A stretch of 64,000 nt of DNA from Phreatobacter stygius. GTDB taxonomy: Bacteria; Pseudomonadota; Alphaproteobacteria; Rhizobiales; Phreatobacteraceae. Each line of letters opens with the position of its first letter. The first letter of the stretch is position 1. Shown here in pieces: positions 37,155 through 46,374 of this stretch. The DNA lies in contig NZ_CP039690.1 of the NCBI RefSeq assembly GCF_005144885.1, positions 5,159,001-5,223,000 on the forward strand, given 5' to 3'. The position numbers and the translations under genes are program-made. The notes beneath the pieces were generated by a model, which did not search any database, was not told the DNA's origin, and was given only the letters and a program-made list of their open reading frames with translations.

Positions 37155-37865
37155 TCAGGGCGCCCGGCTCGGCCTTCGGGGCAGGGCAGGCGCGCCAGGA
37201 CTGGCCGCCATCCAGATGACATGGCGCGCACCGCCGCCTGTCCCATTGGCGCGCACGCGGATTTCGTCGACGCTGAAACCGGCCTCGCGCAGCCGCTGCG
37301 TGAAGGCCGGGGCCGGCGCCGACGACCAGACCGCCAGGATGCCGCCGGGACGCAGCGCCGTCCGGGCGGCGCGCAATCCGCCCATGCCGTAGAGCTCGTT
37401 ATTGGCGTCGCGGCTCAGCCCCTCCGGGCCGTTGTCGACATCGAGCAGGATCGCATCATAGGCCGCGGCGCCGGACCGGATGAGGTCGCCGACATCGGTC
37501 TCGCGGATGCTGACGCGCGGATCGGTCAGGCTGGTGCCGAAAATCTCGGCCATTGGGCCGCGTGCCCAGGCGACCACGGCCGGAACCAGCTCGGCAACGG
37601 TGACCCGGGCGTCGGGTCCGAGCCCGGTCAGGGCGGTACGGAGCGTGAAACCCATGCCGAGGCCACCGATCAACATATGCGGCCTGGCCCGGTCGCCAAG
37701 CCGGTTGCAGGACTTCGTCGCGAGTGCCTCTTCCGAGCTGCTGAGACGGCTGTTCATCAGCTCGATCTGTCCCGACATGATCGAGAACTCGGCGCCGCGC
37801 CGCTTCAGGCGCAGTTCGCCGCCGCCGGGCATTGTTGCGGTGTCGAGCAGTTGCCAGGGGATCAC
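37155..37865 (-). CDS. Spermidine synthase-like methyltransferase-fold protein
   Basis: About 236 residues. LIGGLGMGFTLRTAL is the nucleotide-binding glycine motif, VAELVPAVVAWARG binds the cofactor, and YDAILLDVDNGPEGL carries the conserved Asp. It resembles short alphaproteobacterial proteins annotated as spermidine synthase; aminopropyl transfer is not proven. GTG 37865 gives the family-like beginning VIPWQLLDTA, but no strong ribosome site is visible, and in-frame starts at 37925 or 38000 remain possible. Confidence 0.7.
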   Translation of the reverse strand: MIPWQLLDTATMPGGGELRLKRRGAEFSIMSGQIELMNSRLSSSEEALATKSCNRLGDRARPHMLIGGLGMGFTLRTALTGLGPDARVTVAELVPAVVAWARGPMAEIFGTSLTDPRVSIRETDVGDLIRSGAAAYDAILLDVDNGPEGLSRDANNELYGMGGLRAARTALRPGGILAVWSSAPAPAFTQRLREAGFSVDEIRVRANGTGGGARHVIWMAASPGAPALPRRPSRAP

Positions 37866-38016
37866 GGATGAACTCGTCGGGTTGGGGGCATGGAACGGCC
37901 GGCACGGACGACCATACGACCCCATATCGCGACGCTTGCGGATGCCGTCAATGGATCTGCGCGCGGAACCGGGCTGGCCGATCGGGCAAGCCCGGTCCAT
38001 TGTCGGGTTCGAGGCC

Positions 38017-38430
38017 TCAGCCCGCGTGGCTCCGGTGGACCTTGGCGACCAGCACCAGGGCGGCGGTCAGGAGCAGGCCGGCATTGAACGGGTGCAAGGC
38101 CTGCAGGATGCCCGAACCGGTGGCTTGGCCGGCGACGATCCAGATGATCTGCAGGGCATAGAGGATCACCTGGACCAGTGCCCACCAGCGCAGCGGCCGG
38201 ATGCTGGCCGTGGTCAGTGTGGCGATCCACACCGTGACGATCGGGATCATCAAGAGGAAGCCCAGGCCGCCGTGCAGGCCCCAGATTGTCGCGCTCTGGA
38301 ACAGGGCCAACCCGGCGAGCAGGAACTGCGCGAGAATGATCGGCGGGATCATGGCGATGGCATAAACGACATAACGCGGGGCGACCTTGGCGGAGCGGTC
38401 GCGAACCAGTTGCACATCCGGATCGGTCAT
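38017..38430 (-). CDS. Four-helix integral membrane protein (DUF6220-like)
   Basis: 137 residues with four hydrophobic segments and the sequence LLAGLALFQSATIWGLHGGLGFLL, similar to small membrane proteins of the DUF6220 type. The function is unknown. It starts 3 nt after the flavodoxin-fold reductase stop, so the two are cotranscribed, perhaps as a membrane partner of the reductase. Confidence 0.7.
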   Translation of the reverse strand: MTDPDVQLVRDRSAKVAPRYVVYAIAMIPPIILAQFLLAGLALFQSATIWGLHGGLGFLLMIPIVTVWIATLTTASIRPLRWWALVQVILYALQIIWIVAGQATGSGILQALHPFNAGLLLTAALVLVAKVHRSHAG

Positions 38431-38433
38431 GGC

Positions 38434-39054
38434 TCAAGCCTCGACCGCGACGGGTTCGGTGGCTGAACCGGCCGGATGAGAGGCCGTCTCGGCGGACCAG
38501 TGCCGGAGCCGTTCGGCATAACGCCTGCCGGCAAGGTCGCGAGCCTGCGGGTTGAGCCGGTTGGCTTCATAGACGGTGAAGGGCTCGGCCCAGACGAGGC
38601 CGCAGCGATGCGCCGTCGATTGCAGCGGACGCAGCAGGTTGGTCAGCGCGAACAGGTTGACGCCTTCAGGCGCATAGGCCGCGGGCAGGTTGCCGGCGGT
38701 TGCCGCGACCAACAATGGGCGCCCCTCGATCAGCCGTCCCTCGTCCTCATAGGCGATGTAGAACATGTGGGTCAGCACGGCGTTCTGCCACGACTTCAGG
38801 ATCGGCGGCGGCGAATACCACATGACCGGAAACTGCAGCACGATGCGATCGGCCGCGATGAGGCGACGGACCTCCGTGTCGACACTGATGCTCCCGGACG
38901 GATAGAGCGCCTGCATGTCGACGATCTCGACATCGTCGAGCCGGTTGGCGGCCGCGACCAGAGCCGCATTGGCCTTGGAGCGGGCAAGGTCGGGGTGAAA
39001 GACCAGGATCAAGGTCTTCGCCTTGGCCTTGGTGTGTGTCTGGGTCTTGGGCAT
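38434..39054 (-). CDS. NAD(P)H dehydrogenase (quinone), flavodoxin-like fold
   Basis: 206 residues, KefF/MdaB-type. An N-terminal basic Lys/Thr/Gln stretch leads into LILVFHPDLARSKANAAL, then LQFPVMWYSPPPILKSWQNAVL, the flavin-binding segment. It probably reduces quinones or electrophiles with two electrons. GGAGG precedes the start. It is divergent from a LysR regulator at 39139 and is most likely its target. Confidence 0.85.
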   Translation of the reverse strand: MPKTQTHTKAKAKTLILVFHPDLARSKANAALVAAANRLDDVEIVDMQALYPSGSISVDTEVRRLIAADRIVLQFPVMWYSPPPILKSWQNAVLTHMFYIAYEDEGRLIEGRPLLVAATAGNLPAAYAPEGVNLFALTNLLRPLQSTAHRCGLVWAEPFTVYEANRLNPQARDLAGRRYAERLRHWSAETASHPAGSATEPVAVEA

Positions 39055-39113
39055 GACAGCCTCCGTTGCGGGTCCGGAGGGTGGCGCCAGCGATCACATT
39101 ATTCCAATGGATG

Positions 39114-39135
39114 ATCAATATATGGTATTATTGAT
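39114..39135. promoter_or_regulatory. LysR-type dyad in divergent reductase/lysR promoter
   Basis: Arms ATCAATA and TATTGAT around 8 nt, in an AT-rich island immediately before the lysR start (39139). It is suited to autoregulation and control of the reductase operon. Confidence 0.5.
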
Positions 39136-39138
39136 TTC

Positions 39139-40032
39139 ATGAATTTACGCTCCGTCGATCTCAATCTGCTGGTGGTGCTCGACGCGCTGCTCGACGAGGC
39201 CCATGTCTCGCGTGCGGCCGACCGCCTCGGCCTGTCGCAACCCGCCGCCTCCAGCGCCCTCGAGCGCTGCCGCCACCTGTTCCGCGATCCGCTGCTGGAG
39301 CGTGGCAAGGGCATGATGCGGTTGACGCCCAAGGCCGAGACGCTGCGGGTGCCGCTCAAGAACCTGCTGGCCGAAGCAACCATCATCCTCGCACCGCCGG
39401 CGATCGATCTCGCCGATCTCAGCCAGACGGTCAGGATCGGCATGGCCGACCACCCGGCGACCGTCATCGCCGGTCCGTTGCACCACCGGTTGGGGTTGAC
39501 GGCGCCCGGCATCGACGTCGTGATCCAGCCCTGGCATGGCGCATCGGCGGCGCTCGATGCGCTGGCCAAGGGCCAGATCGACCTGGCGGCCTCGGTGTTT
39601 CCCGAGGTCGGCCTGTCGTTCCGGCGCAAGCATTTGCTCGACGAGCACTATCTCGTGCTGATGCGCAAGGGCCATCCCGCCGCCGACGGCTTCGATCTCG
39701 AGCGCTGGCTGGCCTTTCCCCATGTACTGGTGTCAGGGCGTGGCGAAACCCGCGGCGCGCTCGATGATGCGCTGGCCGGCATCGGCCGGACCCGTCGCGT
39801 CGGCATGGTCGTGCCGAGCTTCATAATGGTGCCGCCTTTGCTCGCGGGCTCGGACCTGATCGCCTTGCTGCCGAGCCGCTGCCTGCCGCCGCGATGGCAA
39901 GAGCAATTCGCGGCGTTCGAGCCAGCGGTCGCGGTCAAGGGTTTTCCGCTGCATCTCGCCTGGCACGTCAGGCGGGATCAGGACATGGCTGTGCAGCATG
40001 TCGCCAAGATCATCCAAGACCTGCTGCGCTGA
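39139..40032 (+). CDS. LysR-family transcriptional regulator (NodD/NahR-like)
   Basis: 297 residues. It starts MNLRSVDLNLL with DEAHVSRAADRLGLSQPAASSALERCR, the recognition region of the NodD/NahR/SyrM branch. The effector domain covers about 90-290. Divergent from the quinone reductase operon, which it presumably controls. Confidence 0.87.
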   Translation: MNLRSVDLNLLVVLDALLDEAHVSRAADRLGLSQPAASSALERCRHLFRDPLLERGKGMMRLTPKAETLRVPLKNLLAEATIILAPPAIDLADLSQTVRIGMADHPATVIAGPLHHRLGLTAPGIDVVIQPWHGASAALDALAKGQIDLAASVFPEVGLSFRRKHLLDEHYLVLMRKGHPAADGFDLERWLAFPHVLVSGRGETRGALDDALAGIGRTRRVGMVVPSFIMVPPLLAGSDLIALLPSRCLPPRWQEQFAAFEPAVAVKGFPLHLAWHVRRDQDMAVQHVAKIIQDLLR

Positions 40033-40097
40033 CGGACCTGCTGCGCCGAGCGGACGGCCGGCAATGCGAGCCGGCAAGGAGCGGCTCCATCAGGACG

Positions 40098-41147
40098 TCA
40101 CGTCGGCGCTTCGGCTTCGGCGGTCGCCGCCTGAAAGCTCGCGAGGATTGCCCCGGGATCGACGTCTCTGACGATCAGCACCAGGCGGGTCCGGCGATCG
40201 TCGTCGGGCCAGTCGTCGAGTGCGACCGGCGGGTGAAAGGTCCGGTGGACGCCATGGACCACCAGCGGGCCGGGCTCGTCGGTGACCGCGACAAGTCCCT
40301 TGAGGCGCAGGAGCGCATCGCCCCAGGTCGAACGGACAAGGCCGAGCCAGTCGTTGACGATAGCCCAGGGCAAAGGCCGGTCATGCACGATGCAGATCGT
40401 GCGAATGCTGGCATCGTGGCGTGTTCCGTGGTCGGGATGGCTGCATTGCGGATCGGCGCATGTGCCCGGATGTGCTTCCAGGGGCGGCGGCAACGATCGC
40501 GCGGGTGCCGCCGGAACCGCCGCGAAGATGATCTCCGGCGCCACCTCGCCATGACATGCGACCATGCGTTTGGCCTGAGGCGCGATCTGGCCGAGCCGGC
40601 GATCGAGGCTGGCCGCATCCCGCGCATCCGCGATGTCGGTCTTGCTGATCAGCAGCAGGTCCGACAGGCCGGCCTGCACCATGGCTTCGGCATGTTCGTC
40701 GAGCTGGCGCATGCCGTTGACCGCGTCGACGACGGTGACGACCGCCTGAAGGCGGAAGTCGTGCATGACCATCGGGTGGTTCAGGAACAGCGCCGCGACG
40801 GGCGCCGGATCGGCAAGTCCGGTGGTCTCGATCAGGACACGGTCGAACGGCGCGATCGTACCGGCCTGCCGCTTGGCCGCGATATCGCGCAAGGCCATTT
40901 CCAGGTCGCCGCGCACCGTGCAGCAGATGCAGCCGGACGACAGCAGGACAAGATCGGTATCGGTGCTTTCAATGAACAGGTGGTCGAGCCCGACGGCGCC
41001 GAACTCGTTGACGATGACGAGCGCACCCTTCATGCCGGGATTGCCGAGCAACCGGTTGATCAGCGTCGTTTTCCCCGCCCCCAGGAACCCGGTGACGATG
41101 CAGACGGGGATGCGTTCTGCCGATTTGTCCCGATCGAAGATGCTCAT
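40098..41147 (-). CDS. COG0523/CobW-family GTPase, putative metallochaperone
   Basis: 349 residues. Walker A GFLGAGKTT (20-28), the CxCC metal motif SGCICC (72-76), ETTGLADP switch region and SKTD guanine motif. The middle has a His/Cys-rich stretch CADPQCSHPDHGTRH that may bind metal, and the C-terminal CobW_C domain follows. These GTPases deliver Zn, Co or Fe to client enzymes. It is divergent from the cyclase-family gene, whose product needs a divalent metal, so that enzyme could be a client (inference). Confidence 0.87.
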   Translation of the reverse strand: MSIFDRDKSAERIPVCIVTGFLGAGKTTLINRLLGNPGMKGALVIVNEFGAVGLDHLFIESTDTDLVLLSSGCICCTVRGDLEMALRDIAAKRQAGTIAPFDRVLIETTGLADPAPVAALFLNHPMVMHDFRLQAVVTVVDAVNGMRQLDEHAEAMVQAGLSDLLLISKTDIADARDAASLDRRLGQIAPQAKRMVACHGEVAPEIIFAAVPAAPARSLPPPLEAHPGTCADPQCSHPDHGTRHDASIRTICIVHDRPLPWAIVNDWLGLVRSTWGDALLRLKGLVAVTDEPGPLVVHGVHRTFHPPVALDDWPDDDRRTRLVLIVRDVDPGAILASFQAATAEAEAPT

Positions 41148-41208
41148 CCGTCAAGTCTAGTTGGAACCGGCGGTGAGTTCCACTTCCCGCGGATGACACT
41201 GTGATAAG

Positions 41209-41223
41209 TGTAACAACATTACA
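41209..41223. promoter_or_regulatory. Small dyad in the COG0523/cyclase divergent spacer
   Basis: Arms TGTAA and TTACA around CAACA in an AT-rich island of the 208-nt spacer. COG0523 genes are often under Zur control, but the match to a Zur box is weak, so this is only flagged. Confidence 0.3.
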
Positions 41224-41355
41224 TCAGATATATTGGTCGTACGAACCGCTTCCCGTCCGTCTTCAATCGTTCAATACTTGGCAGGCGCGACGGATCGGCG
41301 TGGCCCGTCGGGCTCACCACAATAATCATTCGGACGTTTCAAGGAGGACATCGCC

Positions 41356-42417
41356 ATGACAGTGCGTGACCCGAAGGACCTTGCCGAGCAGCCGAACGCG
41401 CCCGAGCGGCGCGACTTTCTGAAAGGCGCGGCGGTCGGCGGCGTCGTTGCCGCCGCGAGCTTGCATGTCGCGCAGATGGCCGTGACCCCGGCCCAGGCGC
41501 AAACACCGGCCGTTCAGCCCTGGTGGCCGTCGCGGTGGGGAGCCGACGACCAGATCGGTGCGACCAATCACATCACGCCGCAGAAGGTGCTGGAGGCGGC
41601 GCAGTGGATCCGCGACGGCAAGATCTATCGTATTGGCCGGATGTCCGAAGCGGCCATGCCGAAATTTGGCGACCGGGCCTTTACCCTGCGCATTCCCGGC
41701 AACCCGACCGGCGGGCCGTTCGCCGGCAACAAGCTGGTCTACAACGACGAATATCTTGCCACCGAGATTGGCCAGACCGGCACCCAGTTCGACGGTCTCG
41801 CCCATATCGGCGTGCAGCTCGGCAAGGACGGCGATACCTCGGAGATGGCCTATTACAACGGCGTGCGCGGGTCCGACATGGTCGGTTCGACCGGCATGAA
41901 GAAGCTCGGGATCGAGAACGTCAAACCGATCTTCACCCGCGGCCATCTGATCGACGTCATGGCCCAGCGCGGTGGCATGATGGATGTCGGCCAGGAGGTC
42001 ACGCTCGCCGATGTCCGCGGCGCGCTGGCCAAGCAGAACATGAACGAGAACGACATCAAGCCGGGGGACGCGCTGTTCTTCAACACCGGCTGGGGCTCGC
42101 TCTGGATGCGCAACAACGACCGCTACGGTTCGGGTGAACCCGGGCCGGGCCTGGAAGTCGCGCGCTGGGCGATCGAGAAGCAGATCGTCGTCATGGGGGG
42201 CGACAGCTGGGGCGTCGAGGCGGTGCCGAATCCCGACCGCAATCTGGCCTTTCCGGTTCATGCCGAACTGATCACCAAGAATGGCATCCACGTCCACGAG
42301 AACCTGCAGTTCGACGCCCTCATCGCCGATCGGAAATATCAGTTCGTCTACATTTTCTCGCCGATCCCGATCAAAGGCGCGACCGGCTCGCCCGGCGGTC
42401 CGATCGCGGTCACCTGA
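41356..42417 (+). CDS. Tat-exported cyclase-family protein (kynurenine formamidase-like fold)
   Basis: 353 residues. A Tat signal with RRDFLKG (about 20-26), a hydrophobic stretch and AQAQ near residue 49 predicts folded export. The mature protein is of the cyclase/metal-dependent hydrolase family (PF04199): GTQFDGLAHIG holds metal ligands, and GDALFFNTGW is typical. It likely hydrolyses a cyclic or amide substrate in the periplasm; the substrate is unknown. AAGGAGG stands 9 nt before ATG. Confidence 0.85.
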   Translation: MTVRDPKDLAEQPNAPERRDFLKGAAVGGVVAAASLHVAQMAVTPAQAQTPAVQPWWPSRWGADDQIGATNHITPQKVLEAAQWIRDGKIYRIGRMSEAAMPKFGDRAFTLRIPGNPTGGPFAGNKLVYNDEYLATEIGQTGTQFDGLAHIGVQLGKDGDTSEMAYYNGVRGSDMVGSTGMKKLGIENVKPIFTRGHLIDVMAQRGGMMDVGQEVTLADVRGALAKQNMNENDIKPGDALFFNTGWGSLWMRNNDRYGSGEPGPGLEVARWAIEKQIVVMGGDSWGVEAVPNPDRNLAFPVHAELITKNGIHVHENLQFDALIADRKYQFVYIFSPIPIKGATGSPGGPIAVT

Positions 42418-42491
42418 GCGGCGGGATCGTGGCTCCGGAGCGCACGGCACGTCCTGGCGATCGGCTGGGCTGACGCCAGAGACGCTGTTCG

Positions 42492-42519
42492 GCCTCGCAG
42501 GCTTTCGGGTCTGCGAGGC
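42492..42519. terminator. Terminator hairpin between convergent cyclase and chemoreceptor genes
   Basis: Perfect 9-bp stem GCCTCGCAG / CTGCGAGGC with a 10-nt loop in the 185-nt spacer between the two stop codons. It may act in both directions. Confidence 0.6.
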
Positions 42520-42602
42520 GGTTCGGGGGCGGAGCCAATGATGATCGGCGCCGACCGTCGAGACCGGCCTCTTCGGCCGATCCAGGCGAGCCGCCCGAGA
42601 GC

Positions 42603-44084
42603 CTAGCGCGCCAGCACGCTTGCCGCCTCTCGTGTCGTCGAGACCGCCTGGGACACCTGCGTCACCGCGGCCGAAATGCCGGTCATGCTGGTCGAGATCT
42701 CGGACACGGCGCGGGCCGCGCTCTGCATGTTCGACGACATGTCGCGGGTCACCGCGCTCTGTTCTTCGACCGAAGCCGCGGTTGCGATGACATTGTTGCG
42801 CATGATCTCGACCGAGGCGCGGATCGAGTCGAGTGCGTTCACCACCTCGGTCGAGATGGTCTGCACGCCATTGATTTCCGAGCTGATCTGCTCGGTCGCC
42901 TTGGCCGCCTGGTTCGCGAGGTTCTTGACCTCGGACGCGACCACGGCGAAGCCCCGCCCGGCTTCGCCCGCGCGCGCCGACTCGATGGTTGCGTTGAGCG
43001 CCAGCAGGTTGATCTGGCCGGCGATATTGTTGATCAGGCCGACAATGCCGCCCATGGCGCTCGCCGCGTCCGACAGGCGCTTGGCGAAGCTTCCGGCGGT
43101 ATGGGTCTGTTCCAGGGCGCTGTCGGTGGCCGACTGCGACTTGGCCATGCTCTGCGAGATCTCGACCACCGAGGCGGCCAGCTCTTCCGCCGCCGCCGCC
43201 ATGGTCTGGACATTGCCGCGGGTGGCTTCCGCGACCTCCGCCGCATTGCTCGACTCGCTGGTCGAACGGGCCACGGCCTGGTCGATCTCGCCGAAATTCT
43301 GGTCGATCATGAGCCGGAGATTGGCCAGCAATTGCATCTGCTGGGTGATGTCGGTGGCAAATTTCACCACCTTGTAGGGCCGCCCGGCGGCATCGAAGAT
43401 CGGATTGTAGGAGGCCTCGATCCAGATCTCCCTGCCGCCCTTGCCAACGCGCTTGTATTGCGCGGCCTGATATTCGCCGCGTTTCAGCGCCTCCCAGAAC
43501 TGGCGGTATTCCAGGCTGCCGCGCGTCGCCGGCTCGACGAACATCTGGTGGTGCTCGCCTTTGATTTCGGCCAGCGAATAGCCAACCGCGCCGAGGAAAT
43601 TATCATTGGCGTCCAGGATCTTGCCATCGAGCGTGAATTCGATCACCGCCTGCGCCTTGCGGATCGCCGCCACCTGACCGGCGCGGTCGGCATCGGCGGC
43701 CTTCTGCGCTGTGATGTCGGTCGCGAATTTCACCACCTTGTAGGGCTTCCGGTCGCGTCCCATGAGCGGATTGTAAGAAGCTTCGATCCAGATTTCCCTG
43801 CCGTCCTTGCCGATCCGCCGGTATTGCGCCGCCTGGAACTCGCCGGCTCTGAGCCGGTTCCAGAAATCGCGATATTCGGCGCTGTCCTTGTGGCCGGGTT
43901 CGACGAACATGCTGTGATGCTTGCCGACGATCTCGCCGAGCGCATAGCCGACCGTCGTCAGGAAATTCTGATTTGCCGCGAGGATGGTACCAGTGAGATC
44001 GAATTCGATGACAGCCTGGACACGATCCAGAGCCGACAGCTTGGCTGCGATCTCTTGGTTTTTCTTTGATGCAAGATTTAACAT
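42603..44084 (-). CDS. Soluble methyl-accepting chemotaxis protein with two PAS domains
   Basis: 493 residues, no membrane segment. Two PAS domains at about 20-128 and 140-250 are strongly alike: each ends YKVVKFATDIT, each has REIWIEASYNP and GE-(F/Y)-QAAQY. They are probably heme- or flavin-type sensors of the Aer/BdlA/PilJ-like soluble class. The C-terminal signalling domain (about 260-490) carries the hairpin tip region INNIAGQINLLALNATIESARAGE, which docks CheA/CheW. GAGG stands 6 nt before ATG 44084. No other chemotaxis genes are nearby. Confidence 0.9.
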   Translation of the reverse strand: MLNLASKKNQEIAAKLSALDRVQAVIEFDLTGTILAANQNFLTTVGYALGEIVGKHHSMFVEPGHKDSAEYRDFWNRLRAGEFQAAQYRRIGKDGREIWIEASYNPLMGRDRKPYKVVKFATDITAQKAADADRAGQVAAIRKAQAVIEFTLDGKILDANDNFLGAVGYSLAEIKGEHHQMFVEPATRGSLEYRQFWEALKRGEYQAAQYKRVGKGGREIWIEASYNPIFDAAGRPYKVVKFATDITQQMQLLANLRLMIDQNFGEIDQAVARSTSESSNAAEVAEATRGNVQTMAAAAEELAASVVEISQSMAKSQSATDSALEQTHTAGSFAKRLSDAASAMGGIVGLINNIAGQINLLALNATIESARAGEAGRGFAVVASEVKNLANQAAKATEQISSEINGVQTISTEVVNALDSIRASVEIMRNNVIATAASVEEQSAVTRDMSSNMQSAARAVSEISTSMTGISAAVTQVSQAVSTTREAASVLAR

Positions 44085-44440
44085 CTTAAGCCTCGCGTGG
44101 CGGGAAGGTGACGACGCGTCATCGGCCCTGGGTTGATCTCGCTAGATCAGGCGATTCGCGGCGCCGAACATCGTTAAAGTTGTAGTTTTTGCTTAATAAG
44201 GCGTTACGAAAGCAATATATTGATCCGCGATTACGTAAGGTAACGTTTTGTCTTCTGGTTTGTTGGCAACTTTTGGTTGCGTCGATTCTTTCGAACGCGG
44301 CGACGCTCTGGGCCAGGTCGAGGGTGGGGAGGCCCGGCGGGTCGCGCAATCGCCGAAGGCAAACAGCGATCAACGGCGCTGAACGAGCTCCATGCGGATT
44401 CGTATAGGATGACTCGGCTCATCACGGCGGGAGACGGGTT
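44085..44440. other. AT-rich divergent spacer between chemoreceptor and lysR
   Basis: About 355 nt between two start codons, noticeably more AT-rich at 44160-44290, where promoters for both genes are expected. The palindrome TTACGTAA lies at 44231-44238. No gene is recognised. Confidence 0.5.
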
Positions 44441-45331
44441 TTGGATTGGGACAATCTGAGGATCGCGCTGGCGGTGGCCCGCCATGGTTCGCTCAGCGCC
44501 GCGGCACGGGCCCTCGGCACGACCCAGCCGACGGTCAGCCGCCGGCTCGGCGGCTTCGAGCGGCGCATCGGCGTCAAGCTGTTCGAACGTGCAGCCGGCG
44601 GACTGTCGCCGACCCCGCTCTGTGCGGCGCTGCTCGACGGCCTCGATCGGATGGACGAGGGCGCCCTGGTGATCGAGCGCCGGATTGCGGCCCGCGACAC
44701 CGGCCTGCAGGGTACGATCTCGGTGACCAGCCTCGACTGGCTCGGCGATTGCGTGGTGGCGCCGATCGTGGCCCGCTTCGGCAGCCTGCACCGGCTGGTC
44801 AGCGTCGAGCTGATCAATGACGGACGGGTCTTCAACCTGTCGCGCCACGAGGCCGATATCGCGTTTCGCTTCCGCTCCTTCGAGCAGGAAGACCTGATCG
44901 AGCGCAAGGTCGCCGACATTGGTTATGGCCTCTATGCCGCACCGGCCTATCTGGAGCGGCTTGGGCCGCCGGACTTCGCCGCTGGCTGTCCCGGCGATGC
45001 GGTGGTGACGCTGCATGAAGGGGCCGGCCGGGTCTGCCAGGTCGACTGGCTCGAGGCCTTGGCGCCGAAGGCCCAGGTGATCCTGCGCGCCAACGGCCTG
45101 CATGCTCACCTTTCCGCCGTCGAAGCCGGCGTGGCGCTCGCCGCATTGCCACGCGTGCTCGGCGACGGCCGGCCGGGGCTCCGCCGCCTCGACACGCCGC
45201 TGCCCGCGCCGGTCCAGGCGGTGCGGCTCGGCGTGCATGCCGATCTCAGGGATACGCCGCGCATTCGCGCCTTCATCGACTTCGCGGCGAGCGAGCTGAA
45301 GGCGCGCGCCGCCGTGCTCAATCCGGCCTGA
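44441..45331 (+). CDS. LysR-family transcriptional regulator
   Basis: 296 residues starting with TTG (GGGAG about 8 nt upstream). The winged helix contains GSLSAAARALGTTQPTVSRRLGGFERRIG, followed by the effector domain. There is no clear divergent target except the chemoreceptor 355 nt away. Its stop is 14 nt from the target duplication of the IS copy at 45352. Confidence 0.85.
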   Translation: MDWDNLRIALAVARHGSLSAAARALGTTQPTVSRRLGGFERRIGVKLFERAAGGLSPTPLCAALLDGLDRMDEGALVIERRIAARDTGLQGTISVTSLDWLGDCVVAPIVARFGSLHRLVSVELINDGRVFNLSRHEADIAFRFRSFEQEDLIERKVADIGYGLYAAPAYLERLGPPDFAAGCPGDAVVTLHEGAGRVCQVDWLEALAPKAQVILRANGLHAHLSAVEAGVALAALPRVLGDGRPGLRRLDTPLPAPVQAVRLGVHADLRDTPRIRAFIDFAASELKARAAVLNPA

Positions 45332-45345
45332 GGCGATCGAAGGAC

Positions 45346-45351
45346 CCTAGG
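45346..45351. repeat. Target site duplication of IS copy 1, left
   Basis: CCTAGG directly repeated at 46369-46374. It fits the NCTAGN target known for IS481-type elements. Confidence 0.85.
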
Positions 45352-46312
45352 TGTTTAGTCCCGGCATTTGATGGAGTGGATCGAGCCTGAATCGTTGAGG
45401 CTCTGTTGTCCAGAGTTTGCAGATGAATTCGTAGGGTGTGAGGCCCTTGAGGGTCTTCAGCCTCCGCCCGAAATTGTAGGCGCTGACGAAGTCGGCGAGA
45501 TGCGCTTCGAACTGCCGGTGGCTGTCGTAGTGGTAACGCTTGACGGTGGCTTCTTTGATGGTGCGGTTCATGCGCTCGACCTGGCCGTTAGTCCAAGGGT
45601 GCTTCACCTTGGTGAGGCGGTGCTCGATGCCGTTCTCCTGGCAGCGCATGCCGAACATGTGCGTCACGTAGCGCGCCGTCGGACCATCGGCATACCGTGG
45701 CGGGAAGGTGAACTGGATGCCGTTGTCGGTGAGAACGGTATGGATCTTGTAGGGGACGGCCTCGATCAAGGCCGAGAGGAAGGCTGACGCGGAGGTCCGC
45801 CCCGTCTTCCTGACGATCTGTACGACGGCGAATTTGCTCGTGCGATCGATGGCGACATAGAGGTACAGCTTGCCCTCAGCGGTCTGCACCTCGGCGATAT
45901 CGATGTGGAAGAAGCCGATCGGATAGGATTTGAACTTCGTCTTCGCCGGCTTCTCGCCTTCGACCTCGGGCAGGCGGCTGATCCCGTGACGCTGCAGGCA
46001 GCGGTGCAGGGATGACCGCGTCAGCGTCGGGATCGTCGGCTGTAGCGCATAGAGGCAGTCGTCGAGCGGCAGCAAAGTATGCTTCCGGAAGGCGACGATC
46101 ACGGCCTCTTCCTCAATCGTCAGCACTGTCGAAGTCGGGTTCTTCGGCCCGGTCGGCACATCGGTCACCGAGGTCCGCTTCTTCCACTTCGCGACCGTCT
46201 TCTGGTTAATCCCGTAGCGCTTAGACAGAGCCCTCAGGCTCTCTTGACTATGTTGTATCGCTCGACGGACCGCCTCAGTCGTCGTGGCGCTCCCGTGGAG
46301 AACCTGGCCCAT
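45347..46312 (-). CDS. IS481-family transposase (copy 1)
   Basis: 321 residues, DDE transposase. An N-terminal helix-turn-helix includes RALSKRYGINQKTVAKWKKR, and the catalytic triad is Asp in GFFHIDIAEVQ, Asp in VLTDNGIQF and Glu in NGQVERMNR. The protein is identical to copy 2. The last codon and the stop extend past the IS end: the TAG comes from the CTAG of the target duplication. It is intact and presumably active. Confidence 0.93.
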   Translation of the reverse strand: MGQVLHGSATTTEAVRRAIQHSQESLRALSKRYGINQKTVAKWKKRTSVTDVPTGPKNPTSTVLTIEEEAVIVAFRKHTLLPLDDCLYALQPTIPTLTRSSLHRCLQRHGISRLPEVEGEKPAKTKFKSYPIGFFHIDIAEVQTAEGKLYLYVAIDRTSKFAVVQIVRKTGRTSASAFLSALIEAVPYKIHTVLTDNGIQFTFPPRYADGPTARYVTHMFGMRCQENGIEHRLTKVKHPWTNGQVERMNRTIKEATVKRYHYDSHRQFEAHLADFVSAYNFGRRLKTLKGLTPYEFICKLWTTEPQRFRLDPLHQMPGLNT

Positions 46313-46368
46313 AGCGCGTCCCTCGATTCCTGCATCGAGATTGCACCATCAAAGCCCGGGATCAAACA
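45352..46368 (-). mobile_element. IS481-family insertion sequence, copy 1
   Basis: 1017 bp with imperfect terminal inverted repeats beginning TGTTTAGTCCCGG and TGTTTGATCCCGG, both ending in the family's TG..CA. It is flanked by CCTAGG duplications. It differs from copy 2 by one base that I found: position 45590 is A where the complement of 63125 would give C, a synonymous Thr codon change. It sits between a lysR and a cupin gene, exactly at the cupin stop codon. Confidence 0.92.
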
Positions 46369-46374
46369 CCTAGG
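46369..46374. repeat. Target site duplication of IS copy 1, right
   Basis: CCTAGG, the partner of 45346-45351. The TAG in it is also the stop codon of the cupin gene. Confidence 0.85.
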
